Below the pieces are notes generated by a model that saw only the letters and a list, made by a program, of their open reading frames with translations, had not been told where the DNA came from and made no database searches. From Streptomyces camponoticapitis (GTDB lineage: Bacteria; Actinomycetota; Actinomycetes; Streptomycetales; Streptomycetaceae): a DNA stretch of 64,000 bases. The stretch is from contig NZ_BMMV01000019.1 in assembly GCF_014646115.1 (NCBI RefSeq), positions 62,001 through 126,000 of the forward strand, read 5' to 3'. The stretch's first letter is position 1. Each line of letters opens with the position of its first letter. Shown here one piece after another: positions 15,353 to 24,264 of the stretch. A program made the translations under genes and the position numbers.

Positions 15353-16771
15353 TCAGGTGAGGCCCAGTGCCGGCATCGCGTAGTAGAAGACGAACACCGC
15401 CGACACGATGTACATCGCCGTCGGCACCTCACGGCCCCGGCCGGCCACCAGCCGCAGCAGGCTGAAGGTGATGAAGCCGATGCCGATGCCGTTGGTGATC
15501 GAGTACGTGAACGGCATCGTGACCATCGCCAGGAACGCGGGGACGGCGAGCGTGTAGTCGCTCCAGTCGATGTCCCTGATCGATCCGGCGAGGATCAGGA
15601 AGCCGACCGCCACCAGCGCGGGCGTCGCCGCCTGGGACGGGACCATCGTCGCGATCGGTGTGAGGAACAGCGCGAGCCCGAAGAGGGCGCCCGTCACGAC
15701 GGACGCCAGTCCGGTCCTCGCCCCTTCGCCGACACCGGCCGTGGACTCCACGAAGCAGGTGGTGGCGGAGGACGAGGTCGCGCCGCCGGACGCGACGGCG
15801 ATGCCGTCCACGAACAGCACCCGGTTGATCCCGGGCAGCCGCCCCTTCTCGTCCATCAGCTTCGCCTCGTCGCCGACGCCCAGGATCGTGCCCATCGCGT
15901 CGAAGAAGGTCGACAGCAGCACGGTGAAGACGAAGAGGACGCCGGTGACGATGCCGACCTTGCCGAAGCCGCCGAAGAGACTGAAATCGCCGACCAGTCC
16001 GAAGTCCGGGCCCGCCACGGGGTTGCCCGGCCACTTCGGGGTCGTCAGGCCCCAGGTCGGCACATCGGCGACCGCCTCGACGACGAGCGCGACCCCTGTC
16101 ATCGCCACGATGGAGATCAGGATCGCGCCGGGCACCTTGCGGATGATCAGCCCGAGCGTGAGCAGCGTGCCGAGCGCGAAGACCAGCACGGGCCAGCCGT
16201 TGAGATGACCGTCCGAGCCGAGCTGGAGCGGCACGGTGGTGTGGGCGGCGTCCGGGATACGGGTGACGAAGCCGGAGTCGACCAGGCCGATCAGCAGGAT
16301 GAAGAGGCCGATACCGATGGCGATGCCCTTGCGGAGGCTGGCCGGTACGGCGTTCATCACCCGTTCGCGCAGCCCGGTCGCGACCAGCAGCATGACCAGG
16401 AAGCCGGCCAGGACGACCATGCCCATCGCGTCGGCCCAGCTCATCCTGGGGGCGAGCTGGAGCGCGACGACCGTGTTGACGCCGAGCCCGGCGGCGAGCG
16501 CGATCGGTACGTTGCCGATGACGCCCATCAGGAGGGTGGCGAAGGCGGCGGTCAGGACGGTGGCGGTCACCAGCTGGCCGTTGTCGAGCTGGTGGCCGTG
16601 GATGTCTCTCGCGCTGCTGAGGATGATCGGGTTCAGCACGATGATGTAGGCCATCGCGAAGAAGGTCGCGAAGCCTCCGCGCACCTCACGGGCGACGGTG
16701 GAACCGCGCTCCGAGATCTTGAAGAAGCGGTCGATGGCGACCGGAGCCGCGGCCGTGTCCGGGGAGGGCAT
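15353..16771 (-). CDS. NCS2 family purine permease (AzgA-like)
   Basis: 472 residues with about 12-14 membrane helices. Conserved AzgA-type features: ERGSTVAREVRGGFATFFAM, YIIVLNPIILS, the GLGVNTVVAL motif, STFFDAMGTILGVGDEAKLM and GATSSSATTCFVESTAGVGE. This branch takes up hypoxanthine, guanine or adenine with protons. ATG 16771 has TGAGG about 7 nt upstream; the in-frame TTG at 16777 does not. Divergent from the DUF2530 gene; the gap holds an inverted repeat (16809-16828). Confidence 0.93.
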   Translation of the reverse strand: MPSPDTAAAPVAIDRFFKISERGSTVAREVRGGFATFFAMAYIIVLNPIILSSARDIHGHQLDNGQLVTATVLTAAFATLLMGVIGNVPIALAAGLGVNTVVALQLAPRMSWADAMGMVVLAGFLVMLLVATGLRERVMNAVPASLRKGIAIGIGLFILLIGLVDSGFVTRIPDAAHTTVPLQLGSDGHLNGWPVLVFALGTLLTLGLIIRKVPGAILISIVAMTGVALVVEAVADVPTWGLTTPKWPGNPVAGPDFGLVGDFSLFGGFGKVGIVTGVLFVFTVLLSTFFDAMGTILGVGDEAKLMDEKGRLPGINRVLFVDGIAVASGGATSSSATTCFVESTAGVGEGARTGLASVVTGALFGLALFLTPIATMVPSQAATPALVAVGFLILAGSIRDIDWSDYTLAVPAFLAMVTMPFTYSITNGIGIGFITFSLLRLVAGRGREVPTAMYIVSAVFVFYYAMPALGLT

Positions 16772-16808
16772 GCGCAACCTCAGTCGTCGTGATCATGGGA
16801 TGTTCGAA

Positions 16809-16828
16809 CGAACGGAACTGGCCGTTCG
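16809..16828. promoter_or_regulatory. Inverted repeat in the purine-permease promoter region
   Basis: CGAACGG-N6-CCGTTCG, perfect 7-bp arms, starting 37 bp upstream of the permease ATG; next to it is the palindrome GTTCGAAC (16802-16809). Candidate operator for a purine regulator; identity unknown. Confidence 0.45.
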
Positions 16829-16925
16829 CAAAACCGTTTCAGTATGAACAGAGTGGCCGATGATCGCTATCTCCGCGCGTAGAGCCTTGGGACGACGCCC
16901 GATGGGCGGCGCACAGGCCGCCGCA

Positions 16926-16931
16926 TAGACT
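16926..16931 (+). promoter_or_regulatory. -10 element, leaderless-type promoter of the DUF2530 gene
   Basis: TAGACT precedes ATG 16938 by exactly six bases and no ribosome-binding site is seen. Confidence 0.55.
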
Positions 16932-16937
16932 GACGCC

Positions 16938-17201
16938 ATGGCGAAGTGGACCCCGACGCATGAGGCACCCGAGCCCCTGGAGGGGCCGGTCGTCCCGACC
17001 ATCGTCGGCGGCACCGTCATCTGGTTCGTCCTCTTTCTTGTGCAGCTCCCCTTCTACGGCTGGTTCGACGACCACGGGCATCTCTGGTGGGTCTGGACCT
17101 GTCTGGCCGGCGGCGGGCTCGGACTGATCGGTGTCTGGTACGTCCGCAGGCGCGACGCCGCGATCAAGCGCGCGGCGGCGGGCGGGACCCATGGCGCGTA
17201 G
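16938..17201 (+). CDS. DUF2530 membrane protein
   Basis: 87 residues with two hydrophobic helices (VPTIVGGTVIWFVLFLVQLP and WTCLAGGGLGLIGVWYVRRR) and a short, positively charged tail. The pattern PEPLEGPVVPTIVGGTVIWF is typical for DUF2530, a conserved actinobacterial family of unknown role. Divergent from the purine permease; the next rightward gene starts 98 bp later from its own promoter. Confidence 0.85.
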   Translation: MAKWTPTHEAPEPLEGPVVPTIVGGTVIWFVLFLVQLPFYGWFDDHGHLWWVWTCLAGGGLGLIGVWYVRRRDAAIKRAAAGGTHGA

Positions 17202-17286
17202 TGCCCTGGGTGGACTTCCGGTCCCACCTCTCGTACCTCGGTCGGATCTTCGGGCCCCCCGGCGGGTGAACGCCCCCTTCCGGCCG

Positions 17287-17292
17287 TAACGT
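17287..17292 (+). promoter_or_regulatory. -10 element, leaderless-type promoter of the P-type ATPase gene
   Basis: TAACGT lies seven bases before ATG 17300; no Shine-Dalgarno. The same hexamer and spacing recur before the mini-ORF at 36521. Confidence 0.5.
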
Positions 17293-17299
17293 CGGTCTC

Positions 17300-19756
17300 A
17301 TGACTCAGCGGGCGAAGATCGACACCGGCGACGGCGAGCCACGCGACCCCGTCGACACGGGTGCGCGGCTCGGCCGGAGGGAGCCTCCCGGACCCGCCGG
17401 GCGCGCCACCGGGCTGACCGCCGCGGAGGTCGCCGAGCGGGTGGCGCGGGGCGAGGTCAACGACATCCCCGTCCGCAGCAGCCGCTCCACCGGGGAGATC
17501 GTCCGCGCCAACGTCTTCACGCGGTTCAACGCGCTCATCGGGGTGCTCTGGGCGATCGTGCTCGTCGTCGCGCCGATCCAGGACAGCCTCTTCGGCTTCG
17601 TGATCATCGCGAACACCGGTATCGGCATCATCCAGGAACTGCGCGCCAAGAAGACGCTCGACGGTCTGGCCGTCATCGGCGAGGCCAAGCCGGTCGTGCG
17701 GCGGGACGGCGTCGCGGCCGGGATCTCCACCTCCGGGATCGTCCTCGGCGACATCGTCGAACTCGGCCCCGGCGCCAAGGTCGTCGTGGACGGCGAGATC
17801 GTCGAGGCCGACAGTCTGGAGGTCGACGAGTCGCTGCTCACCGGTGAGGCCGACCCGGTGCTCAAGCACCCGGGCGACACGGTGATGTCGGGGAGTTTCG
17901 TGGTCTCCGGCGGCGGCGCGTTCCGGGCGACGAAGGTCGGACGGGAGGCGTACGCGGCGCAACTCGCCGAGGAGGCCTCGCGCTTCACCCTCGTCCAGTC
18001 CGAACTGCGCACGGGCATCAGCACGATTCTCAAGTACGTGACCTGGATGATGATCCCGACGGCGATCGGGCTGATCATCAGCCTGCTCGTCGCCGAGAAG
18101 AGGGAATTCAAGGACTCCGTCGCCCGGACCATCGGCGGCATCGTCCCGATGATCCCCGAGGGCCTGGTCCTGCTGACCTCGGTCGCCTTCGCGATCGGTG
18201 TCATCCGGCTCGGCCGTAAGCAGTGCCTGGTCCAGGAGTTGCCCGCGATCGAGGGCCTGGCCCGCGTGGATGTCGTCTGCCTCGACAAGACGGGCACGCT
18301 CACCGAGGGCGGCATGGACGTCACCGAGCTCCGGCCGCTGAACGGCAGCGACGAGGCGTACGTACGCACGGTGCTCGGCGCCATCGGCGCGTCCGACCCC
18401 CGGCCCAACGCCAGCCTCAAGGCGATCATCGACGCGTATCCGGACGAGTCCGGGTGGCACGCCACGGCGGCGCTGCCGTTCTCGTCGGCCCGCAAGTACA
18501 GCGGCGCCACGTTCGAGGGCGACCCCGAGGGCGGCGGCGGGCCCATCGGCTGGCTCCTGGGCGCGCCCGACATCCTGCTGCCCGCCGACGACCCCACGCT
18601 CACCGAGATCGACTCCCTCAACGAGCAGGGCCTGCGCGTGCTGCTGCTGGCCCGCGTGGAGGGCGCCGCCGCGCTCGACGCGCCCGACGTGACGGACGGC
18701 GCGCGGGCGACGGCGCTCGTGGTGCTGGAGCAGCGGCTGCGCCCCGACGCCGCCGAGACCCTCACCTACTTCGCCGACCAGGACGTCCAGGCGAAGGTGA
18801 TCTCCGGCGACAACGCGGTCTCGGTCGGCGCCGTCGCCGCGCAGCTCGGACTGCCCGGCGCGGACCGTACGGTGGACGCCCGCCTGCTGCCCGGCGACCG
18901 GAACGAGATGGCGGACGCGCTCGAATCGGCCTCGGTCTTCGGCCGGGTGAGCCCGCAGCAGAAGCGGGAGATGGTGGGCGCGCTCCAGTCGCACGGCCAT
19001 ACGGTCGCGATGACCGGTGACGGCGTGAACGACGTCCTCGCGCTGAAGGACGCGGACATCGGCGTCGCGATGGGCTCGGGGTCGGAGGCGACGCGGGCGG
19101 TCGCCCAGATCGTGCTCCTCAACAACAGCTTCTCCACGCTGCCCTCGGTGGTGGCCGAGGGCCGCCGTGTGATCGGCAACATCACGCGGGTCGCGACGCT
19201 GTTCCTGACGAAGACGGTTTACTCCGTGCTGCTGGCCATCCTGGTGGTGTGCACGCAGGTGGAGTATCCGTTCCTGCCCCGGCATCTGACGCTGATCTCC
19301 ACGCTGACGATCGGCGTCCCCGCCTTCTTCCTGGCCCTCGCGCCCAACAAGGAGCGCGCCCAGCCGAACTTCGTACGCAGGGTGATGCGGTACTCGGTCC
19401 CCAGCGGCGTCATCGCCTCGGCCACCACGTTCACGACGTATCTGCTGGCCCGCTCGCACTACAGCGGTTCCGGCTCGCTGTCCGCCGAGACGAGCGCGGC
19501 GACGCTGACGCTGTTCCTGGTCTCGATGTGGGTGCTGGTGATCATCGCCCGCCCCTACACCTGGTGGCGGGTGGTGCTGGTGCTGGCGATGGGGTTCCTC
19601 TTCCTTCTCGTGCTGGCCGTGCCGTGGCTCCAGGACTTCTTCGCGCTGAAGCTGGTCGGCACGACGCTGCCGTGGACGGCGGTGGCGATCGCGAGCGTGG
19701 GCGCGGTGCTGCTGGAAGTGGCGTGGCGGCTGGTGGACCGGAAGTACCCGGCGTAA
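17300..19756 (+). CDS. P-type cation-translocating ATPase (CtpE-like)
   Basis: 818 residues, HAD-IC superfamily. Domains in order: hydrophilic N-terminus (1-60), first membrane pair, actuator domain with LTGEADPV (about 185), PEGL motif (GGIVPMIPEGLVLLTS, about 280-290) in place of the CPC of heavy-metal pumps, phosphorylation motif CLDKTGTLTE (Asp about 329), hinge TGDGVNDVLALKDADIGVAM, then six C-terminal helices. The sequence LVQELPAIEGLARVDVV resembles mycobacterial CtpE, reported as a calcium importer. A P2-like Ca2+ or divalent-cation role is therefore inferred. Monocistronic, ending at a strong bidirectional hairpin. Confidence 0.93.
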   Translation: MTQRAKIDTGDGEPRDPVDTGARLGRREPPGPAGRATGLTAAEVAERVARGEVNDIPVRSSRSTGEIVRANVFTRFNALIGVLWAIVLVVAPIQDSLFGFVIIANTGIGIIQELRAKKTLDGLAVIGEAKPVVRRDGVAAGISTSGIVLGDIVELGPGAKVVVDGEIVEADSLEVDESLLTGEADPVLKHPGDTVMSGSFVVSGGGAFRATKVGREAYAAQLAEEASRFTLVQSELRTGISTILKYVTWMMIPTAIGLIISLLVAEKREFKDSVARTIGGIVPMIPEGLVLLTSVAFAIGVIRLGRKQCLVQELPAIEGLARVDVVCLDKTGTLTEGGMDVTELRPLNGSDEAYVRTVLGAIGASDPRPNASLKAIIDAYPDESGWHATAALPFSSARKYSGATFEGDPEGGGGPIGWLLGAPDILLPADDPTLTEIDSLNEQGLRVLLLARVEGAAALDAPDVTDGARATALVVLEQRLRPDAAETLTYFADQDVQAKVISGDNAVSVGAVAAQLGLPGADRTVDARLLPGDRNEMADALESASVFGRVSPQQKREMVGALQSHGHTVAMTGDGVNDVLALKDADIGVAMGSGSEATRAVAQIVLLNNSFSTLPSVVAEGRRVIGNITRVATLFLTKTVYSVLLAILVVCTQVEYPFLPRHLTLISTLTIGVPAFFLALAPNKERAQPNFVRRVMRYSVPSGVIASATTFTTYLLARSHYSGSGSLSAETSAATLTLFLVSMWVLVIIARPYTWWRVVLVLAMGFLFLLVLAVPWLQDFFALKLVGTTLPWTAVAIASVGAVLLEVAWRLVDRKYPA

Positions 19757-19771
19757 GGCCGGACGGCATGG

Positions 19772-19806
19772 CGAAGGGCCCCGCGCGTTACGCGCGGGGC
19801 CCTTCG
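19772..19806. terminator. Bidirectional terminator between convergent genes
   Basis: CGAAGGGCCCCGCGCG (19772-19787) pairs perfectly with CGCGCGGGGCCCTTCG (19791-19806) around TTA. It separates the P-type ATPase gene (ends 19756) from the leftward DUF5707 gene (ends 19833). Confidence 0.88.
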
Positions 19807-19832
19807 TACGAGCGCTCGACCGAACTCCTGGC

Positions 19833-20687
19833 CTACTTCACGTCGACGAAGTCGCCGGCCGGGATGATCGCCGGGGTGGTCGACGTACCTTCGAAGTTCC
19901 AGCGCCAGTAGCCGTCCACGGTGGCCTTGGCGGTGGTCTTCAGGGTGCCGGTGGTGGAGGTCTTGACGCCCTTGACGTTGGTGTACGCGGTGCTGGTGCT
20001 CTTACGGAACTGGAGCTTCACGGACTGGGTGGCGTAGCCCTTGTAGGTGCCCGTCTCCCAGTTGGCACGGCTCAGCTTGCCCGTGATGGTGATCGTGCCG
20101 CCCTTCTTGACCGGCTCGGGCGCGGCGTTGACGTCCAGCTTGGACAGCCGCTGGAGGTTCGTCTTGGTGAACTTGTCGTTCTGGACGCTGTAGTTGTCGT
20201 TCGCCAGTGCCCAGACACCGACGTTCCACGTCTTGGAGTCGCTGTTGAGGAGCCACAGCGGGTCGACGTCGATCGTCTGGGTGCAGGTCGAGGTGGTGGC
20301 ACTGGCGGCGGTGCACTTGAACGCCGCGGGCGCGCCGAAGCCGAACGAATCCGGGTCGTCGAGGCTGGAGCCGATCCAGATGATCGCGTCGGCGTCGGCG
20401 ATGCCGGACGGGTGCGAGGCGGTGATCGAGACGGTGACCTTCTTGACGGCCGTGGCACCGACGACGATGGGCTTGCCGCCGTTCACCACGGTCTTGGTGA
20501 TCACTGGGGCCTCGGCGGCCGCCCTGGCCTTGCCCTTCGGCGCGGCGGCGGAGCCCTGGTGGGTGGCGGAGCCGTAGGACGGCACGCCGGGACGGTCGCC
20601 CGCGGGCGCGGCCTGGGTGGCCGGCACGGCGAGGGCCGACAGAGCCAGGGCACCGGTCGCGACGGCAACAGTGGCACGGAATCGCAT
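19833..20687 (-). CDS. Secreted DUF5707-type protein
   Basis: 284 residues with a clear Sec signal peptide (MRFRATVAVATGALALSALA then VPATQAAPAG; cleavage near residue 28). The mature part has two beta-rich modules: residues about 70-180 (VTVSITASHPSGIADADAII, with a Cys pair in FKCTAASATTSTCTQ) and about 195-284 (VKKGGTITITGKLSRANWET, WRWNFEGTSTT). The calcium-regulated or DUF5707 annotation is from family resemblance; function unknown, probably an extracellular or cell-wall protein. ATG 20687 is chosen because GGGGAAA precedes it; ATG 20699 is 4 codons upstream. The promoter region holds the palindrome GTCACGTGAC. Confidence 0.85.
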   Translation of the reverse strand: MRFRATVAVATGALALSALAVPATQAAPAGDRPGVPSYGSATHQGSAAAPKGKARAAAEAPVITKTVVNGGKPIVVGATAVKKVTVSITASHPSGIADADAIIWIGSSLDDPDSFGFGAPAAFKCTAASATTSTCTQTIDVDPLWLLNSDSKTWNVGVWALANDNYSVQNDKFTKTNLQRLSKLDVNAAPEPVKKGGTITITGKLSRANWETGTYKGYATQSVKLQFRKSTSTAYTNVKGVKTSTTGTLKTTAKATVDGYWRWNFEGTSTTPAIIPAGDFVDVK

Positions 20688-20759
20688 GCATTTCCCCATG
20701 TGTTCGGTGAGCCTGTTGGCTCGCTTGTTCAGACGAGGGGTGCGGGCGGATGGTTGTGC

Positions 20760-20769
20760 GTCACGTGAC
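20760..20769. promoter_or_regulatory. Palindrome GTCACGTGAC upstream of the DUF5707 gene
   Basis: A 10-bp perfect palindrome 73 bp upstream of the start, next to a related element TCGTGAA (20774-20780). Candidate operator; regulator unknown. Confidence 0.35.
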
Positions 20770-20814
20770 TTTCTCGTGAAGGTCACACATCTGGGTCGTG
20801 CGGCCGGACCGCCG

Positions 20815-23800
20815 TCAGTCGAACCAGCGGTCCCGCGCCAACTCCTCGGTGCGCGAGGCGTCTTCCAGCAGCGCGGCCACCTCGAAGCGGCGCGGCCACT
20901 GTCCCGCCGCCCACGCCAGACCGGCGGCGACGCCCTCCACGGTGGAGGCGTGGACCGTGCCGTCCGGCGTGCGCCGCCAGTCCAGCTCCGTGCCGCCCGC
21001 GAGCAGTTGTTCGTGCTCGACGTACGTGTCGGGGGTGCCCGCGCCGAGCAGTACGCGGACGGGCTCCGGGACCTCGTACTCCTCGCCCCGGGTCGCCACC
21101 TCCGCCGTGACGCTCTCGCCGAGCCGCCCGACCTGGAGCAGCTCCGCGAGTTCGGCGGCGCGCGCCGGGGCCACCGGCAGCAGCGGCATGCCCCCGGTCA
21201 GGGGCAGCAGATCGGGTGCGTCCGCGATCACGGCGTCCGCCGCGTCCACGATGCGCACCTCGCCGTCCACGACGGCCCGCAACTCGTCGGGGAGCGTGAC
21301 CTGTTCGGGGTCGAGGTCGGCGATCGCCGTGTAGAGGGAGTGGAGCTGACGAGCCGTCACCTCCCGGTCCGGGTCGGCCAGGCGCGAGAGGAGTTCGGCG
21401 GCGCCGCCCGGTTCGTCGAGCAGGGCGGCGACCGAGGTCCGTACCCCCAGCGCGCGCAGCACCTGGGTGTCCTCGAAGCCGGAGGCGTCCACGGCGTCGT
21501 ACAGCCCGGCCAGCAGCGGATCGCCGCCCGCCGCGCGCAGACCGGCCGGGCGCCGTCCGTCGAGCACGGGGTGGTCGCGCAGCCACCAGGCGGTGTACGA
21601 GCGCACGCTCTCGGTCGTGCCGTCGGGCAGCAGCACCCGTACGGGCGCGGTCAGCGCGTCCCGCAGCGGGGGCCGTGCCAGCAGGGCGAGTGCCTGGGGC
21701 CAGGCGTCGTCGTCCACGAGGTCCAGGTCGCGTACGGCCACGATCTCGGTGGCGACCGGCGGCACGGGCGTCTGGGGCAGCCGGTCCAGTACGTCCTCGC
21801 ACCAGACGTCGACGGCGTCGAGCAGCCCGGCGTCGTCGGGCTCGGCGAAGTCGCCGTCCCGCGGCTCCAGTTCGTCCGGGTCCAGGACGACGTCCGTGGC
21901 GCGTACGAGGGTGAAGTTGGCCAGCACCCCGCAGGCGGCCAGCGGCTGTTCGCCCCAGCGTTCGGCCAGCTCGGCGTCGCACAGGGCGAGTTCGTCCTCG
22001 CGCATGACGGCGGCGAACGGGCTGCCCGGCAGGACGAGTTCACCGGCGGGGGCGAGTTCGCCCTCCTCGTCGGGCAGGGCGAGCGCGGCCAGCCACGGCT
22101 CGTCGCCGACGTCCAGATCCGCGTCCCGCACCAGCGCGAGGACGGTCTCGGCCAGCTCGTCGGCGTCCAGCGACTTCTCCTCGTCCCAGACCTCGCCGGC
22201 GTCCAGCGAGGCGGCGACCGCCGCCCGTACCTCCGGGGTGGTCAGCACGGCGCGCGGGGTGGCGGGCAGCGCGCCGAGCTTCTCCAGCAGCGGGTGGGCG
22301 GCGTCCGGGTGGGCCACCTTCAGACCGAGCCTGGCCAGGTCGGCCGGGGTCTCGGCGAGCGGCAGCAGGACCCGGCGGGGGCCCACCGCCGTACGGCCCC
22401 CGACGAGCGGCACCGGCAGTCCGGACAGCCGGTCCGGGTCGACCCCGGCCAGGGACTCGTAGAGCCTCCGCCACCACTCGGGGGCGCGCTCGGTGCCGCC
22501 GATGCGCTCGATGGCCTCGCCGAGCGGCAGCCGGCCCACCGTCAGGGACCGCAGCTCGGTGCGCCGTTCGAGCCCGGCGGGCAGCAACGTGGGCAGTACC
22601 TCGGCCAGTACGCGTACGGTGTCGGCGCCCGCGCCCTCGACGACCTCCGCCTCGAAGGGCCGCAGCGCGGTCAACTCCTCGCTGGGGGCAGCCGGTTCGA
22701 GGAAGGCGACACGTGGCAGCCGCTGGAGGATCGCGGCCCGCAGCACGCCGTCCAGCTCGCCCTTGCCGAGCGGTCCGGGCACCAGGTCGATGGTGCCGGT
22801 GGACACCGGCAGCCAGTCGCGCAGCAGTTCGGCGTACGCGTCGGCCGCCCGCTCCACGAGGAAGTCGGTGAGCGGTCCGGGCGCGGGGTGCCGCCGGGTG
22901 GTGTCCAGCGGCAGCGAGGCGATCAACAGGGCGGGCACGCCCAGGGGTTCGTCGGTCGGCGTGGGGGCGTGCACGAAGGGCGCGGTACGGGGCGGGACGG
23001 GGGCGCCGTCGGCGTCCACGGGGACGGCCCAGGTGACCGCCCAGTGGGGGCGCAGACGCTCCTCCACGGGCCGGCCTTCGAGGAGTTCCGGCGCGGTCGC
23101 GCCGTGGTGGCTGACGACCCGCCAGCGGCTCAGGGCCTCGGCGGCGCTGTCCTCGACGTGCACGTACGATCCGTGCTCGCCGCGCCTCAACACCCGCTCG
23201 CCGTGCGGGGTTTCGACCACGATCTCGGCCAGGCCCGGCAGGGTCAGCAGCAGCGCGTCGTCGATCGCGGCGAGCAGCCGCTCCACCAGATCGAGCGCGG
23301 TCCCGTCCCGGAGGGGAAGCATGACCACCGTGTCGTAACCGTCGGGGGCGCTGCCCTCGGCGGGCAGCGGCAGCCGCAGCAGCGGCACGTGCCCGTCCCG
23401 GCGGCGCAGCTCGTCGCCGAGCCCGGGGCTCGTGCGCGCGGTCTCCTGGGCCAGCTCGCGCGCCTCGGCGAGCGACCACCGGACACCGCCGTGGCGACCG
23501 ACGACGGCGGGTTCGTCGCTGACGGCGATGACGGCGGCGAATCCGACACCGAAGCGCCCGACGGCGGACTCGTGCCCCTCGCGCTTGGCGGACGCGCGCA
23601 AGGTGCTGAGGGATTCGACGCCGGCCGCGTCGAGGGGCGCGCCGGTGTTGGCGGCCACGAGCACGGCGGGGCCTTCGGCGGTGGCCGCCCGCAGGGTGAG
23701 CCGGAGCCGGCCGGGAGTGCCGGCGCGGGCGGCGGCGTCGGCGGCGTTCTGCGCCAGCTCGACGATCAGGCGGTCACGGTAGCCGCCGAGCGCGAGGTCC

Positions 23801-23919
23801 TCCTCGGCGTTGGCGTCCTCCCGGAAGCGGGCGGGGCCCGCGCCCCACGAGGCCAGTACCGCACGGCGCAGCCGAGCCGTTCCGAACGGGTCGGCCCCCT
23901 CGGTCGTCGTGACGCTCAC
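20815..23919 (-). CDS. Large GHKL-ATPase protein (Hsp90/sacsin N-terminal-like)
   Basis: 1034 residues from GTG 23919 (GGAG 6 nt upstream; ATG 23955 is an in-frame alternative without a ribosome site). The N-terminus has the Bergerat fold: IVELAQNAADAAARAG (N-box, with the catalytic acid in ELxQNA), VAANTGAPLDAAGVESLSTL (G1 box) and ESAVGRFGVGFAAVIAVSDE (G2 box). Downstream is about 800 residues of Leu/Asp/Glu-rich helical sequence without a recognised domain; no classic Hsp90 middle domain is evident. Streptomyces homologues are annotated as molecular chaperone Hsp90 or sacsin-like. Client and role unknown. The gene stands between the DUF5707 and DUF3027 genes on the same strand, 341 bp after the latter, so it probably has its own promoter. 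Confidence 0.88.
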   Translation of the reverse strand: MSVTTTEGADPFGTARLRRAVLASWGAGPARFREDANAEEDLALGGYRDRLIVELAQNAADAAARAGTPGRLRLTLRAATAEGPAVLVAANTGAPLDAAGVESLSTLRASAKREGHESAVGRFGVGFAAVIAVSDEPAVVGRHGGVRWSLAEARELAQETARTSPGLGDELRRRDGHVPLLRLPLPAEGSAPDGYDTVVMLPLRDGTALDLVERLLAAIDDALLLTLPGLAEIVVETPHGERVLRRGEHGSYVHVEDSAAEALSRWRVVSHHGATAPELLEGRPVEERLRPHWAVTWAVPVDADGAPVPPRTAPFVHAPTPTDEPLGVPALLIASLPLDTTRRHPAPGPLTDFLVERAADAYAELLRDWLPVSTGTIDLVPGPLGKGELDGVLRAAILQRLPRVAFLEPAAPSEELTALRPFEAEVVEGAGADTVRVLAEVLPTLLPAGLERRTELRSLTVGRLPLGEAIERIGGTERAPEWWRRLYESLAGVDPDRLSGLPVPLVGGRTAVGPRRVLLPLAETPADLARLGLKVAHPDAAHPLLEKLGALPATPRAVLTTPEVRAAVAASLDAGEVWDEEKSLDADELAETVLALVRDADLDVGDEPWLAALALPDEEGELAPAGELVLPGSPFAAVMREDELALCDAELAERWGEQPLAACGVLANFTLVRATDVVLDPDELEPRDGDFAEPDDAGLLDAVDVWCEDVLDRLPQTPVPPVATEIVAVRDLDLVDDDAWPQALALLARPPLRDALTAPVRVLLPDGTTESVRSYTAWWLRDHPVLDGRRPAGLRAAGGDPLLAGLYDAVDASGFEDTQVLRALGVRTSVAALLDEPGGAAELLSRLADPDREVTARQLHSLYTAIADLDPEQVTLPDELRAVVDGEVRIVDAADAVIADAPDLLPLTGGMPLLPVAPARAAELAELLQVGRLGESVTAEVATRGEEYEVPEPVRVLLGAGTPDTYVEHEQLLAGGTELDWRRTPDGTVHASTVEGVAAGLAWAAGQWPRRFEVAALLEDASRTEELARDRWFD

Positions 23920-24153
23920 CTGTGACTCCGCTCTCTCCGCCTGCCGGTCCCGCATCGGTAAGTGTGCGGCCCGAAGGTACCGCGCGAGAGGGACGGGCAG
24001 GAGCGCGGTGCCCGGCAGGCACGGGCCGCCCGCGCCACGCGGACACGAACGTCCAGGTCACACCGGATCGAGGACTTCCGGACGGCTTCACAGGAACCGC
24101 GCGACGGGTGACCGGGCGGTGACCCGCCGGTGGAAACGCGGAGCCGGGGCCCC

Positions 24154-24264
24154 GGGGCGTGTTCCGGAAGTGGCGTCGTCCGCCCGCTGGGCGGGCCCCA
24201 CGGCGGCTGGCGCGTGCGCGGCCTGATCCAAACGACAGACCCAGGATCCAAACGACAGACCTAG
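24154..24264. repeat. IS-relic repeat with tandem 20-bp units
   Basis: GGGGCGTGTTCCGGAAGTGG at 24154 followed by CGTCGTCCGCCCGC is the same stretch as at 12154 in this window. It ends with two tandem 20-bp units, GATCCAAACGACAGACCCAG (24225-24244) and GATCCAAACGACAGACCTAG (24245-24264), 19/20 identical. The second unit supplies the stop codon of the DUF3027 gene (24261-24263). It looks like a decayed insertion-sequence end; no transposase is left. Confidence 0.6.

Noticed and set aside
17054..19459. An 801-codon leftward open frame opposite the CtpE-like ATPase
   Set aside because: Shadow frame; the plus strand carries all P-type ATPase motifs.
20617..23925. A 1102-codon rightward open frame opposite the GHKL ATPase gene
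   Set aside because: No domain, extreme Arg/Gly/Gln content, while the opposite strand has clear ATPase motifs.
24225..24264. Two 20-bp direct repeats considered as a CRISPR remnant
   Set aside because: Only two units, directly adjacent with no spacer and no cas genes; better explained as an IS relic.
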